From the NCBI RefSeq assembly GCF_016920785.2, contig NW_024609839.1, positions 9,016,196 through 9,080,195 of the forward strand: 64,000 bases of DNA, given 5' to 3'. Below are positions 43,349-53,964 of this stretch, in pieces (positions within the stretch are counted from its first letter, which is position 1; each line of letters begins with the position of its first letter). The DNA comes from Ixodes scapularis (Eukaryota > Arthropoda > Arachnida > Ixodida > Ixodidae). Both the position numbers and the translations under genes were made by a program. Below the pieces are notes generated by a model. It saw only the letters and a list, made by a program, of their open reading frames with translations. It did not search any database and had not been told where the DNA came from.

Positions 43349-43888
43349 TATACAACGCGGCGTAACTAGTACGCGGCGGATGTAAAGAACAGCAAGTGAT
43401 TACCTGCACAATAAACATGCGGCGCTGGCGAGCGAAACCCATCGCAGGCGTGCCGCCGAGCCCAGAAAACCAGGTGGAGATCTCGCGCAGCAGCCTTTTA
43501 TTGCAGAGACGGAGCTGGAATGATGGCGGTGTCGATGCTGTGGCCTCTTACGACGGGGGCCGCGATACGGGCGATGACAGGTGGTGCGGCAGCTCGTTCA
43601 GCGGCATTGTAGAAGGGTTGTAAGTGGACGAGCCTTCCGCAGTAGACAACAGGCTCGACATCAGCACGGGAGCGTCCCGGTGATGCCGGGCCAGTGAGAG
43701 CAGACTTCCATCGGTGGCGTACGGAGACCCGTAAAACGATGACCAAAGCCAGGCGAGGGCGACGGTCTGCACATAAAACATGCCGCGCAGGTGACCGTAA
43801 CCCATCGCAGGCGTGCCGCCGAGCCAGTGAAGCAGACGCAGATTACATTTGAGGCCAGAAAAACATGTATAAAATTCTGAACTCTCAA
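43349..43888 (-). promoter_or_regulatory. LINE 5' UTR with two tandem repeats
   Basis: Two blocks about 365 bp apart share CCCATCGCAGGCGTGCCGCCGAG (43438-43460 and 43801-43823) and the preceding AACATGC.GCGC.GG string. They lie directly upstream of the minus-strand ORF1. Repeated GC-rich 5' units are a known layout for LINE internal promoters. Their presence suggests that this copy began nearly full-length. Confidence 0.55.
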
Positions 43889-43889
43889 G

Positions 43890-45655
43890 TACCTATATTT
43901 AGTGGAAGCTTGTTTGGTGGGAGCTGGTTGTTACACAGGTGCAGTATTCGCTATCCGAGTGTGAGGCTCGGTGGGCATTAAATGAGACAATAACCATCAT
44001 AGGAAATGAAATAATTAAACACATTGCAAATTAACTTTTCCATTAATGGTTTCATGGCTGATGGTGCAGTTGCAGTATTCACGCCAACTACTATCAGAGG
44101 CTTGACCAAGTTACAGAATTGGCGAAAAGGTTATATTTGATGGAAACACAAATAATAAAACAAACTCCGGAAAAGGGACAACGAACATTGTTCGTTGTCC
44201 CTTGTCCGGAGTTTGTTTTATTCTTTCTGTTTCCAGTCGTTGTTACCAACACTCTCTTCAGTTAAAAATGAAAATAAGGTTATAGTCTATTATATATTGA
44301 ATCGTCACTTTTCGCATTTTTATTCCCGATTTTAATATTGCTCGCAAAGATTGCCTCAAGCCCTGCACACAATGACACTTAGAAGAGTGACGTAATCGTT
44401 TGCATGACATCGTCACTATCTGAGCAGCGCGTACTTGGCGAATGCGCCTACGAACTTTAATGCATTTCTATCAAAATACGTTTAAGTGCAATGGGGAAGC
44501 TACATCACTCTAATCATTTCGCATCGGTGAAGAACTATCTGCTATGAATAGTTTTTTTTTTTTTTTATATCTAGACATACGGCAGACGAGGCCGACACGT
44601 AGTATGCATTCCCAGACTCGCGAAGCAGACGATGAAGGCCTGCGCTTGTCGGAGGTTACCTGCGAAGAAATAGAGTAAAATTAAGACGCCAGTATCATTA
44701 CGTAACGTTGAGAGGATGCGGACGCATGGAAGTCAGGACAAGATCCACTTCAAGTGAATAAAATCTGTTTTCAGGAAAGCGGTGAAGACATTGCAGCGGC
44801 GTCTCACAACGTTGACGAGTCGCTGGCGAACGCAAACGTGCATTGCCTACTCAAGGCGAGCACCAGGAGGCACGCTCGGAGAGGCTCATCTTTAAAAAAT
44901 AATTTCTCAGTAAGAACAAAAAGTACTTTCATAGTTTTTTTATACGTTAAAGAGATGAGGTGAATTTGACTTTTGGCTATTTCGAAAGTTACGCGCACCG
45001 TTGCCGAGATTGCTTTTTATGGCTCTCAATAAAACCGTTTCTGAAAAAACTGGAAATTTTCATTTAATGAAAGCAAAACAATACGATGCTCCTAAAATTT
45101 TAATTATGCAATTCATTTATTATTCTTAAGAAATCATAGGAAAAATATATTTGAGCTAACACGGAACTCCAAGTTGACTACAAAAATTAAAGAATATCAT
45201 ATAAAGTTGTTTTTTTTAGCTTCGATTTAGACTCACAATGGCGTCTTTCAATGCTTGTATTTTACTGCAAGATAGGACATGTTATAAAGTGAATAGGCGC
45301 GCACCAAAATTTGTGTGGCACGCCACCGTTGTTTCAATATGTTTTTCTTTATTATCCGGGTTTTATGCAACTTCAGAAATTTAGAGCCTAATATCAGCAA
45401 AATAAAATTTATCCTTTTAAGAAAAAAAAAAAAAAAAACAAGAAAAAAAACAAAAACACCTTTCTCGGAATTCAGAGGCTTCTTTAATAAAATAATTTTT
45501 TCGTAGCAATCCCAGACATGCCAAAATTGCCGCATCTCCTTTGGCATGGAATGACCCCTCTACTCTTCCTCACTTTATCTGCGCATTCGCCGTCCCCTGA
45601 ATCATGTCCCCGTAAAGATATGAAATACTTGTTTTGCGTTTTCAATCTTTTTTAG
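43890..45655. other. Unassigned AT-rich sequence; hairpin at 44143-44234
   Basis: Only the hairpin at 44143-44234 and A/T runs (44551-44566, 45421-45438) stand out. Short frames have no recognisable content. Confidence 0.5.
44143..44234. repeat. 92-bp hairpin
   Basis: GGAAACACAAATAATAAAAC, CTCCGGAAAAGGGACAACGAAC is complementary to GTTCGTTGTCCCTTGTCCGG, GTTTTATTCTTTCTGTTTCC with a minimal loop. It resembles the hairpins at 30796 and 41333 in size. Confidence 0.8.
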
Positions 45656-45663
45656 TGCCATTA

Positions 45664-46477
45664 TGGTGCCTAGAACGCGTCTCCGACTGGTGTGTTTACC
45701 GCGTCCCAAAAAGTGGTCCCTCGATTTCCGTCTAATGACGTCATAGAAGTCTCATGCTGTCGCCGGTCGCGACCAGGGTGTAAGATAGACAGGTGGGGAA
45801 ACGGCCCATAGAAACCTACCGCAGCGCCGTGACCGGATTGTGTACTCGTCTGCTTCCGGGTACCCCCGATTTGCGACAGATGGCGCTGCGGCGAGAAGAA
45901 AAAAATTGGAATCGAATTTGCATGGAACTTTATGGGAGAGTGCGCAAAATAAACCGAGAGCAGGACAGTCCTCCATTGAAAATCCACGAGAAACCTTCTC
46001 CGTCAGTTTAGCCGGTCGCCACCGTTCGCCCACACGGAGTAAGAGTTCGCGGTGCTCCACATAGATGGCGCCACAGAAAAAGAGAAAGCCGAGGGGGACA
46101 CAATCCGGTCGCTCATTTGGCTCTCGTTTCCCCACCTGTCTATCTTACACCCTGGTCGCGACCCTGGCGGTGTCCCAGCAGCTGTAGTGAATGTTCTGCT
46201 GCAGGTCGTTCTGCTGCAGGTCGTTCTTCACTTCGACAGTCCATGGAAGTTACAGCAGCTGGACGTTGGGACGCCTGGGACGCCGTGACGACAGCGACAC
46301 TTGCGTTCGCTTGTGCTTTTCGCCACCATTTCTACAAACAACCGCTTGGATCGCGAAAGGCTACAGCATGACAATCCGGCTTCTGTGACGTCATTTGTTG
46401 CCTCTTCGTGACACTTTTTGACGCATGGTCAGCGTAGGACGCTAAACAAACTAGTCGGAGACGAGCTCCAGGCACCA
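45664..46477. mobile_element. TA-flanked MITE-like element containing a hAT MITE
   Basis: The left end TGGTGCCTAGAACGCGTCTC and the complement of the right end (TGGTGCCTGGAGCTCGTCTC) form an inverted repeat of about 115 bp with several gaps. It includes CCGACT(G/A)GT, TGACGTCAT and AGCATGA blocks. TA dinucleotides flank both ends (45662-45663 and 46478-46479), allowing a TA target duplication. A 381-bp MITE with its own 8-bp duplication sits inside. Without it the element is 425 bp. No coding capacity. Confidence 0.6.
45774..46154. mobile_element. hAT-type MITE, copy 1 (381 bp)
   Basis: Termini CAGGGTGTAAGATAGACAGG and its perfect complement CCTGTCTATCTTACACCCTG, continuing through TGGGGAAACG. 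It is flanked by GTCGCGAC on both sides (45766-45773 and 46155-46162), an 8-bp target-site duplication. CAGGG ends and 8-bp duplications are standard for hAT transposons. The same 381-bp unit occurs at 59746-60126. Internal similarity is high along the whole length. Confidence 0.92.
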
Positions 46478-46479
46478 TA

Positions 46480-48045
46480 GTGTCATAAATATTGCATATT
46501 GTAATACGACCTACCATTTTTATTCGTCTTGTTCCTTGTGTGAATTTGACAAAGTTCTTATGCGCTTTAATTTATGCTTTAAACGTTTGCAGGGCCGAAA
46601 TTCTTTTTGATGTCATAATAAACAAAGTATTGAATTTCCAAATAAAGTAGCGTTTTTCCAGATCAGATCGAGCAATGATGGTCCGGGTCAGGCGTGTCAT
46701 ATTTGTGTAAAAGTTATATGTTAAAGTCATGTTCTTGAAAGGAGCATTCAGTGATAGAACCGTGTCCGAAAATCTTGTCGCAAGCGATAACGATGCGAAA
46801 TATTAATACCAAACGCAGGCACTTGTGAAGAGGGGGGGGGGATTTTAACGTAATACAGTTCGTGCATGACGACATGTGCGCAGGTCTCTGAAAAAACGGT
46901 CTGGCAAAAAGCGCAGCTCCCCTACCGTGTCATGGCTTCAGCATAAACAAACATGGCGGCTCCCCTGGGACGGAGCAGGCAGTGGCCCACATGCGAATGC
47001 GGTAGCTGATTTTCTTCCAAAGATATGAAATTTCGAAGCTCGATGCGCGGAGATTTCCAAGATTTTACAATGGTATTCTGCACAGCTCCCAATTTCAAAG
47101 CGACCGAAGCATGCACGTAGTAATAATTTTGTATACCTATATTATAAAAGGTTTGCAACAGGCACAAAAATATAAAAATTACAGTTGAAGATTTTGATGA
47201 AAAAATATTACGAAACTCGCGAAATAAACAAGTATGAGAGACACATTCACAAATAATTTACCAACGAACTACTTCCTATAAGACGACGAAAACTATATCA
47301 AAATTATCATATGCGACTGAATTTCCCAAGTATATAAAAATATGTTTAACCAATATTGTAGTTTTGTTATTAATAAAGAAACGCAGCTTATGGTTTTTTA
47401 AATGTGAAAATTGCACGTCACTAGTTAGAACAAAACGCGCCCCTGTTTTTTTCTTCTCTCGCACCCACCTTAAGAGTTTATGGTAACTTTAATTAGTACT
47501 TCATGGCAAAACATTAAGTAGCATATGACCTCCTTAAGAAAAAAACACTAGAACAAACACACTCTCCAATTAAAGAAGCTTATCATCGTTACAGAGGACT
47601 TTCTGCACGACGTCGGCTCAAAGATGCATTCTCTAGAAGCGACAAAGGCTGTGAAGAGGTGCTGCCCTCTCTTAAAGTAAACAAAGTTATGATATCCCTA
47701 GTTTAGCTTCGTACTCGCGCTCTCTTGCGATGCCTCCTAAGACCCCCGTCCCCTTTTCCAAGACACGACCAAATTGCATGTACTTAAAGGGGCGTCGTAA
47801 AAAGCTGCGCATTCTTTATACCTCTGTAATGTGGGTGGATTCAGCAGTTTTTAATTAAGGCCACCTTGTTCGTAATCGGAAAAGTTCCGTTAAAATTGTT
47901 ATTGAAAAAGGTAATTACTAAATCTAAATATTGATTTAATTCTTTGAAACTAATTTTTCCCTAAATGTGCCCTTTGTCAGAAGCCATTATTTCATCCTAA
48001 CTTGTTATGTGCGATGCGTACTTTTCACAAGAACAATCTGGTCGG
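46480..48045. other. Dispersed repeat R5 (inverted partner at 53.5-53.9 kb), otherwise unassigned
   Basis: A block around 46980-47300 (reverse strand GAGCTTCGAAATTTCATATC, and GGAAGTAGTTCGTTGGTAAA) matches the + strand near 53625-53880 (CTCGAATTTCGAAATTTTAT, ATGAAGTAGTTCG). At 47570-47690 a reverse-strand block containing GGGCAGCACCTC and AGAAATGCATC-like strings is shared with 51165-51215. A G run lies at 46832-46840. No gene recognised. Confidence 0.5.
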
Positions 48046-48050
48046 CGCCC

Positions 48051-48123
48051 GGCGTGTGAAACACCCTGTATACGTATAGCTGGCTGAGGCAGTCAGCTAT
48101 ACATACAGGGTTTTTCACACGCC
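48051..48123. repeat. 73-bp hairpin
   Basis: GGCGTGTGAAACACCCTGTA and GTATAGCTG pair with CAGCTATACATACAGGGTTT and TTCACACGCC. The loop is about 10 nt. Confidence 0.8.
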
Positions 48124-48259
48124 CAGGGACATGAGCTGGATCTCGTATATACTTTACAAAAATATGTAAAATATCTCCCGGTCCATCAGTGTATCAACTT
48201 GCATGGAACAACAAAAAAAAAAAAGAAGAAAAGCCGTGTGGTTATCAAGTTCTGTCTGT

Positions 48260-49480
48260 ATTTAATTGGACGCATGGATACTTACCAAGGGCGAGCTGGT
48301 TTGTTTTTCGTCAACAATCTTTAACACCATGGCACCGACTCTCCAGATACTACTTCCCGTGAAAAAAAAAAAAAAAGAACATAGCGCGAAAGGCAAAGAC
48401 AAGAGAAAGACTAAACAGGACAAGCGCTTACTCACAACTGACGTTTCGATTCGGAAGATGAGGAATACGAATACACAAACCGTTAAAAGCTACACATATT
48501 TTTGAGAAAGGAGCGAAAGGATCTGAAAAAAACTGAGAATTAAAATAAGGTAAAGAATAAATTTGGTAAATACAAAACGAAGTGGTGGGCATGATTAAAG
48601 TAACAGTGAGCAAAAATTAAAAAGGAGGAGAAAAAGAAAGGTAAAACAAATTTAAGAAAAATCAAGGAGAGTATTTTATGTGCTCTAATTCTTTTGATGA
48701 CAAAGTCACCGATGGAGCACTGATGCAGGCGTCGTCTTTGGTCGCAATACCTTCAGCCTCAAAAATCTCGCTAGTTCGATTATCAGGACGCCTCCTCAGA
48801 ATCTTTGTGCTGGACAGCAGCAGGGAGCATCGACAGTTCTCACATGTAGAGCGAGATGCCCCGACGGAGAGGATTTTAGAGATAGCGCATGTTTTCTGAG
48901 CCTTATGTTGGTGGATCTTCCCGAGAGTCCCACATAAACCCTCAGCAGGTGACTGGGATGACATACAGTGCTCTGCTGCAACAGTTGGCGTATTTGTGTC
49001 AGTGTCTAACGCCGCATTCGTCAGGCTTTGTCCGCGGGGTGTTGACTCTGGGGCAGAGATTTTTCAGCTTGTCGGGGGCTGAAAACACAGCCGGCACATC
49101 GTATTTGTAGGGTACCCTCTTGAAGCGATGAAAGATACAATGAATATAGAGGACGAGTGCCGGTCAAATTATTTTTTCTATTTCTTGTTCTCTTTAGTTT
49201 TATCACACATTCAACATCAGACGGGATAGAAGTGGGATAGCCTGGCGCCTTGTGCCGTGATATTTGCGCGTCAAAGCCCTCACTTGCTGAATGAATGCAA
49301 GAATTTTTCAAATCAGCGCTCAAACAATTAGACACAATGCTTCTTTTGACAATGTTTGAGTGTGCGGATTCATACTGAAGTATTCGCCTCTTTGATGTAG
49401 GTGAATACATCCCACAGACATGATTGGTCACATATAGAGAAACTCGAGGTTGTTGTTAGTCGGAGTTTTGTAGGTCAAAT
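48260..49480 (-). mobile_element. Penelope-like retroelement, 3' part with GIY-YIG endonuclease (disabled)
   Basis: On the minus strand: NHVCGMYSPTSKRRILQYES, AHSNIVKRSIVSNCLSADLK and RHKAPGYPTSIP (49431-49021), the RT-to-linker region of arthropod Penelope elements. Then YVGLSGRSTNIRLRKHALSL with SSPSGHLALH (about 48940-48850), a GIY-YIG-type core in which GQ/GLSGR..N.RLR.H matches the family. Then CRCSLLLSSTKILRRRPDNR, SEIFEAEGIATKDDACISAP, the usual C-terminal end. Several frame changes disable it. The 3' UTR runs to about 48260. A second copy faces it at 49.6 kb. Confidence 0.75.
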
Positions 49481-49589
49481 TCAGTTTTTGGGCCTGGCCT
49501 AGAAATATGTTCTCGATGGTATTGATATCAAATAATTAATACGATATAAACACCATCAAAAACATCCTTCTAGCTCAAGTCCAAGAACT

Positions 49590-50830
49590 GAACTTCACCC
49601 ATGAAACTCCGACTAACAACAACCTCTAATTTCTTGACATGCGACTTACCTTTCGAAATGACCACGTCTGATCAATGTATTCCCCCAGATCTAAGAAACG
49701 AACACTTCAAAATGAATCCGCACACTCAAAACTTGTCAAAAGAGTTATTGTGACTAATTGTATGAGCGCTGCCTTGAAAAAGTCTTTCCTTCATTCAGCA
49801 AGGGAGAGCTTTGACGCGCAAATATCACGGCACAAGGTGCCAGGCTATGCCACTTCCATCCCGGCTGACGTTCTTGAACGTATGATAAAACCAAAGAGAA
49901 AAAAGGAAGACAAAAATATAAAAAATAAGTCGAAAGGCAGTCATCCTTTATATTCATTGTATCTCTCATAAAATATTTCCTTACTTTTTTTTAATTTGGT
50001 TTACCTTTCTTTTTTCCTTCCTTTTTATTTTTTGCTCACTGTTAATTTAATCATGCCCACCACTTTCTTTTGTATTTACCAAATTTATTCTTTACCTTTC
50101 TTTAATTCTTTAGTGAGGTCGCGACTCGAGTTTGCTTCTGTCGTATGGAACTCGATTTCTAACACACAGGCTATGAGCATAGAAAATATTCAGAAAAGAC
50201 TTGTCCGGATTGTTTATGACAGATACTTTGAGCGGCGCTTTTATTATAGGTATGAATATCTAATGAAAATGTTATCTCTTTCTCTACTGTGTAAAAGGAG
50301 GGCTGTTCGTGATTTAATTTTTCTGCATAAGGTTGCGAATGACGCTGTTGATTCGGCTCAACTCCTTGCAAAAGTGAACTTTCATATTCCATTCCGAGTA
50401 ACTAGACACTTTGTTTGTTTTGATGTTCGCTCGCCATGTAACACCTCACCTCTCTTACGGATTCAGTCATTATATAATACCTTCGCTCCACCCCACCTTG
50501 ATATAGCTGCATCTATTTCTATGTACCGTCGCGATTTAAATGATATTATTCTAGCCCCTTAGCATTATGTTTGTCTTGGATGTTTTATCTTTTTAGTACA
50601 TGTTTAGAGCCTATGTACTTGCTTGCTCATTTTGCTTGTTGTGTTGGTGCACCAATAACAAGACCAACGTGGTTGTTTTTGGGCACCCCAAAAATAAAGA
50701 TTATTATGATTATTATAATTCTCACTCCTTCCAGATCCTTTCGCTTCTTTCTCAAAAAATATGTGTAGCTTTCAACGTTTTATGCCTTCGTCTTCCTGAT
50801 CTTCCCAATTAAAACGTCAGTTGTGAATAA
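49590..50830 (+). mobile_element. Penelope-like fragment, inverted copy, interrupted by a LINE
   Basis: On the + strand: SMYSPRSKKRTLQNESAHSK, RVIVTNCMSAALKKSFLHSA and SRHKVPGYATSIPADVLERM, the same segment as 49431-49150 in reverse orientation. Here the GIY-YIG part is missing, and 3' UTR-like sequence (LIMPTTFFCIYQIYSLPFFN in the frame at 50050) continues to 50102. That sequence is cut by a LINE (50110-50715) and resumes to about 50830. The inverted pair is nearly symmetric around 49450-49610 (CTCCGACTAACAACAACCTC on both sides), separated by about 130 bp. Confidence 0.7.
50110..50715 (+). mobile_element. 5'-truncated LINE insertion with 7-bp target duplication
   Basis: TAATTCT occurs at both 50103-50109 and 50716-50722. 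The uninterrupted minus-strand Penelope copy has one TAATTCT at this place, confirming insertion. The body encodes the C-terminal end of a LINE RT protein: SLVRSRLEFASVVWNSISNT, SIENIQKRLVRIVYDRYFER, SLLCKRRAVRDLIFLHKVAN, YRRDLNDIILAP and a stop at 50562. The 3' UTR ends ATAAAGATTATTATGATTATT. Extreme 5' truncation with an intact C-terminus and a short repeat tail is typical of LINEs. The frame is open over its whole length, so this copy is comparatively young. Confidence 0.88.
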
Positions 50831-50834
50831 GCTC

Positions 50835-51925
50835 TTGTATTGTGTAGTCTTCGTCTTTTATCGTCTTCCGCGCGTTTTATTTTCGCAATGTTTAACCAAC
50901 TAGGCCAACAAAAAATATTTTAGCACTTCCCGCGCTTTGTTTTTGCGGTGATTCTCCTTCCTGGTGGCAAGGTTTGGGGCTTCGCGGTGATATGCCGTGC
51001 GCACAGTTCTCAACAGCCGGCAGCAGGAACGGCCGCCGACAGTTCCTCGTGAGCTAATGGCCCATGGAAGAAGAGAGGGTGGCAGGCAAGAAAACGTAAA
51101 AGGCAATGCAAGAAAACACCACTATAAAAAGCTATGCTAGCGACAGCATGACTGTCTAAGCCTTATAGGGCAGCACCTCGGTACAGCCTTCTTCTCTTGT
51201 AAGAAATGCATCCTTGAAGCCGACTCATCGTGCGGCAAATCCACTATTGGCGGCAAGATGTTTCGGTGGTGCCGCCTTGCGGGCGCTCTCCTGTGAAGGA
51301 GCGGATAGGATAGCACAATGTGGGCTATGTTAGTTCCGCAACTGTGCCAATGAAGCACGGTTTATTTATTAAATACACGTGTACGACGTTTTTGTCAGGG
51401 AGTTTTCTCATAAATAACAGCTCGTCAAAGTGGCTTTTTAAAATCAAAAACAACCTAAAATTCTTCAAAAACAAGTCAAACGCTTTATTAGGACGGAACT
51501 TTCGTCGAGTTAGTGATCCATCTTAGGTTACAGCAGACTAGCCGAGGACTAAACGAGATACAGACAGAGACAAACGCAAGCGCTGACTTACAGCTCCGTT
51601 GTATTGTTGTTTTATTTCCTCTTCACGAAAAAACTTTGAAAATTTGTTTTGTAAAACGACAAAAACACAAGCAGCGCTTCTGTTTGTCTCTTTGTGCGTC
51701 TCGAGTTTTGTCCTTGTTTAGTGCGCTGCAACCTCAACCTGGAGCTTCACATTACAGCGTCCGCGGCGTGCGTAAGGGTTATTCACAGCCTCTCTGGTAC
51801 TACTTTTTTTTATCATTTTCACCTGTGAAGCCTTCTGCTGACAAATGTTTTGCATTCACCGAAATAAACGACGTGGCAATTATAATCCCTGTAGAAGTGA
51901 ACAAATAGTCAAATTACAAAAACAG
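50835..51925. other. Unassigned, with a short dispersed repeat
   Basis: A block at about 51165-51215 (GGGCAGCACCTCGGTACAGC, AAGAAATGCATCCTTGAAGC) matches 47.6 kb in reverse. The frame at 51513-51908 has no recognisable content. Confidence 0.45.
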
Positions 51926-51930
51926 ATCTA

Positions 51931-52126
51931 CAAACACAACTATGTGACTAGTGCGCGACCGAAAAATTCCGCCTGGTCCTGGTATCGACCCAGCGACCTC
52001 TCAATTGTCAGTGGAACGCTCTATCAGTTGGTGGAGTGTCCCACTCGATATGAAAAGGTCCCTGTAGTTCGTTACCAGGACCAGGCGGATTTTCTCGGTC
52101 GCGCACCAGTAACCTAGTTGTGTTTG
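51931..52126. repeat. Foldback element enclosing a tRNA-like sequence
   Basis: Arms CAAACACAACTATGTGACTA, GTGCGCGACCGA and CGCCTGGTCCTGGTA are complementary to TACCAGGACCAGGCG, TCGGTCGCGCACCAGTAACC and TAGTTGTGTTTG. The loop region (about 51978-52042), read on the minus strand, has an A-box-like AACTGATAGAGCG, a possible anticodon loop CTGACAA and a B-box GGGTCGATACC. It may be a palindromic SINE, two SINE heads in inverted orientation, or a hairpin built from a tRNA-derived unit. The acceptor stem does not close well, so I do not call a functional tRNA. Confidence 0.6.
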
Positions 52127-52129
52127 TTT

Positions 52130-53495
52130 TCTGTCCCCTTTGTTTCCCTACTCCGGGGATTGTTACTGTAATTTTTCTCCAGCTCGCTTGAACCTTTGCA
52201 TTAACTGCATTTTCGTTATAAATGACGTGCTGTCATCTGTACACGAGCGCACAGTTTTATTGTAAAGTTCCGCACACCGTTTCTAGCTACATTGAACTTG
52301 CCGGTACTGACGCTTCTATCCAAGTCGCCCGGTTCACCACTCCACTATCCACGTCTGACTCGCCTGTAGCGGACGAGCAAATTCTCATCACCACATAATG
52401 CTTAGCTCCATTCCGCATTGAATGCGTGGCGGAGAAGTTTTTCATGTCGAAACTTGTGCTAAAAAAAAAAAAAAAATAAAGAAATTTTTATCACTTTCCG
52501 ATTTGAGCCATGGCCCGGCAAATGCAGGAGATTAATTGTTTCTTGGTGAATTATGCGCCATTATTTTGGTCCGCAAAGTAAACAAGCAAAAGGTAGCGAT
52601 TTATAGCAGGTGTGTGCCTTATTTCTGGGGACGCTGGAGTGTAATCGACTAACTACATTTAACAGACTTCGATCGCGAGTTGGCCTTGCACGTCTCTCGT
52701 TAACTGAGTGAATAAGCAGGGATTTTGTTCAAACGACTCCGGAAGTCAGCCACCGCTTCTTTCTGCAAGTCATTTTTTTAAATGTTTGTTGTGTCTGGTT
52801 TACAAAATTTTAAAAAAAGGGAATCAGCTTGGAACTAACAAGAGACCAGCACTCACATGACACATTGGAACCAAGAGGAGACACGGTGTAGCTTTCACTG
52901 AAGTGTTTACTTCACACTTGAGAGGTTCTCCAATTTCGCTTGCCTATTTGCAATTTGTGAGACATTAGTTTCTTGTTTTATTTTCTCCAAAAAAAATAAT
53001 AAAAAGTACACCCTAGTCGTCGTGGTGGACGTTTGAGTGAGAGCGCAAAACCACCCCAGCGCTTTGACACCTCGGCAGCAGAAGGGTTTGCTAGCACGAC
53101 TACGCGTGCCACGTTTTCAAGCTTTGGTAAAATGTCCCACTTTCAATATCATTTCCCCAAATAAAGACAACGCGTTAAACAAGCTTTGCCGCGCGTTACC
53201 CAAACAACGCAGGAAGCGAGCTGACCAGCCGAGGGATCTGGAATCTGCGTGGTCTGTCCTACACGCGACGTCAAAGACGATGATGATGATAACTTGAGAA
53301 GCGCTCCCATGTAGTTCGCGCATGCCACCAATTAAAAAGACAAGCTAGCTCAATTTGAGTGAAGCGCTGTGTGAATTTTCTCTCACGGATTCCGCAGGTT
53401 ACTCAATGTTTAGCTATTACAAGTTATTTCAAGCCTCTGTAAACGGTTAAGGAAAGCTTAGAACAAAAAAGTGAAGACTTTTTTAAATATTCACG
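52130..53495. other. Unassigned; A runs and one 3' UTR-like tail
   Basis: A runs at 52462-52477 and an AGACGATGATGATGATAACT tail at 53275-53294 may mark old retroelement ends. No coding features. Confidence 0.45.
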
Positions 53496-53499
53496 TGCA

Positions 53500-53930
53500 A
53501 TTTATTCACATCCAGAAAAATTATCTTCCCTTCTGTATTAAGACAAAACTATCCTTATGGCTAAATATATTTTTTTACGTGTGTGTAAAATGCATTTAAA
53601 AATGATCATATTTTCGTGTCGTTGTATATGAAGTAGTTCGTTTGTATTCGTCGGTAGAACTATTTCGTAAATTTGTTCCCATAACACATTGTATTATATT
53701 TCTTGAAATTATGGTTATACGTCATAAACCTTTCATAAAAGAAGTAGAAAAATGTTTAATTCTTGCGCGTTTCGGGGTGAAATCGCCGGTTGCAAAAAGT
53801 ACCATAGCGAAACCTTGGCAAGCTCCACGCCTCGAATTTCGAAATTTTATATCACTGGGAAATACGTGGCTACGGCGCTCACATATAGCTTCTCTCAAAA
53901 ACCGTAGCACCGTCTATTTTCCTCTTCTTC
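53500..53930 (+). repeat. Dispersed repeat R5, copy 2
   Basis: This matches 46.98-47.30 kb in reverse orientation over several blocks (see that entry). It contains CCTCGAATTTCGAAATTTTA. The class is unknown; it may be a non-autonomous DNA element. Confidence 0.5.
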
Positions 53931-53964
53931 TTCTTTAGCCCCAAAACATAGTTTCAATATATAT

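Noticed and set aside
51978..52042. Functional tRNA gene (Val-like anticodon)
   Set aside because: The acceptor stem does not pair, the anticodon stem has a mismatch, and the sequence sits in a foldback. Called tRNA-like only.
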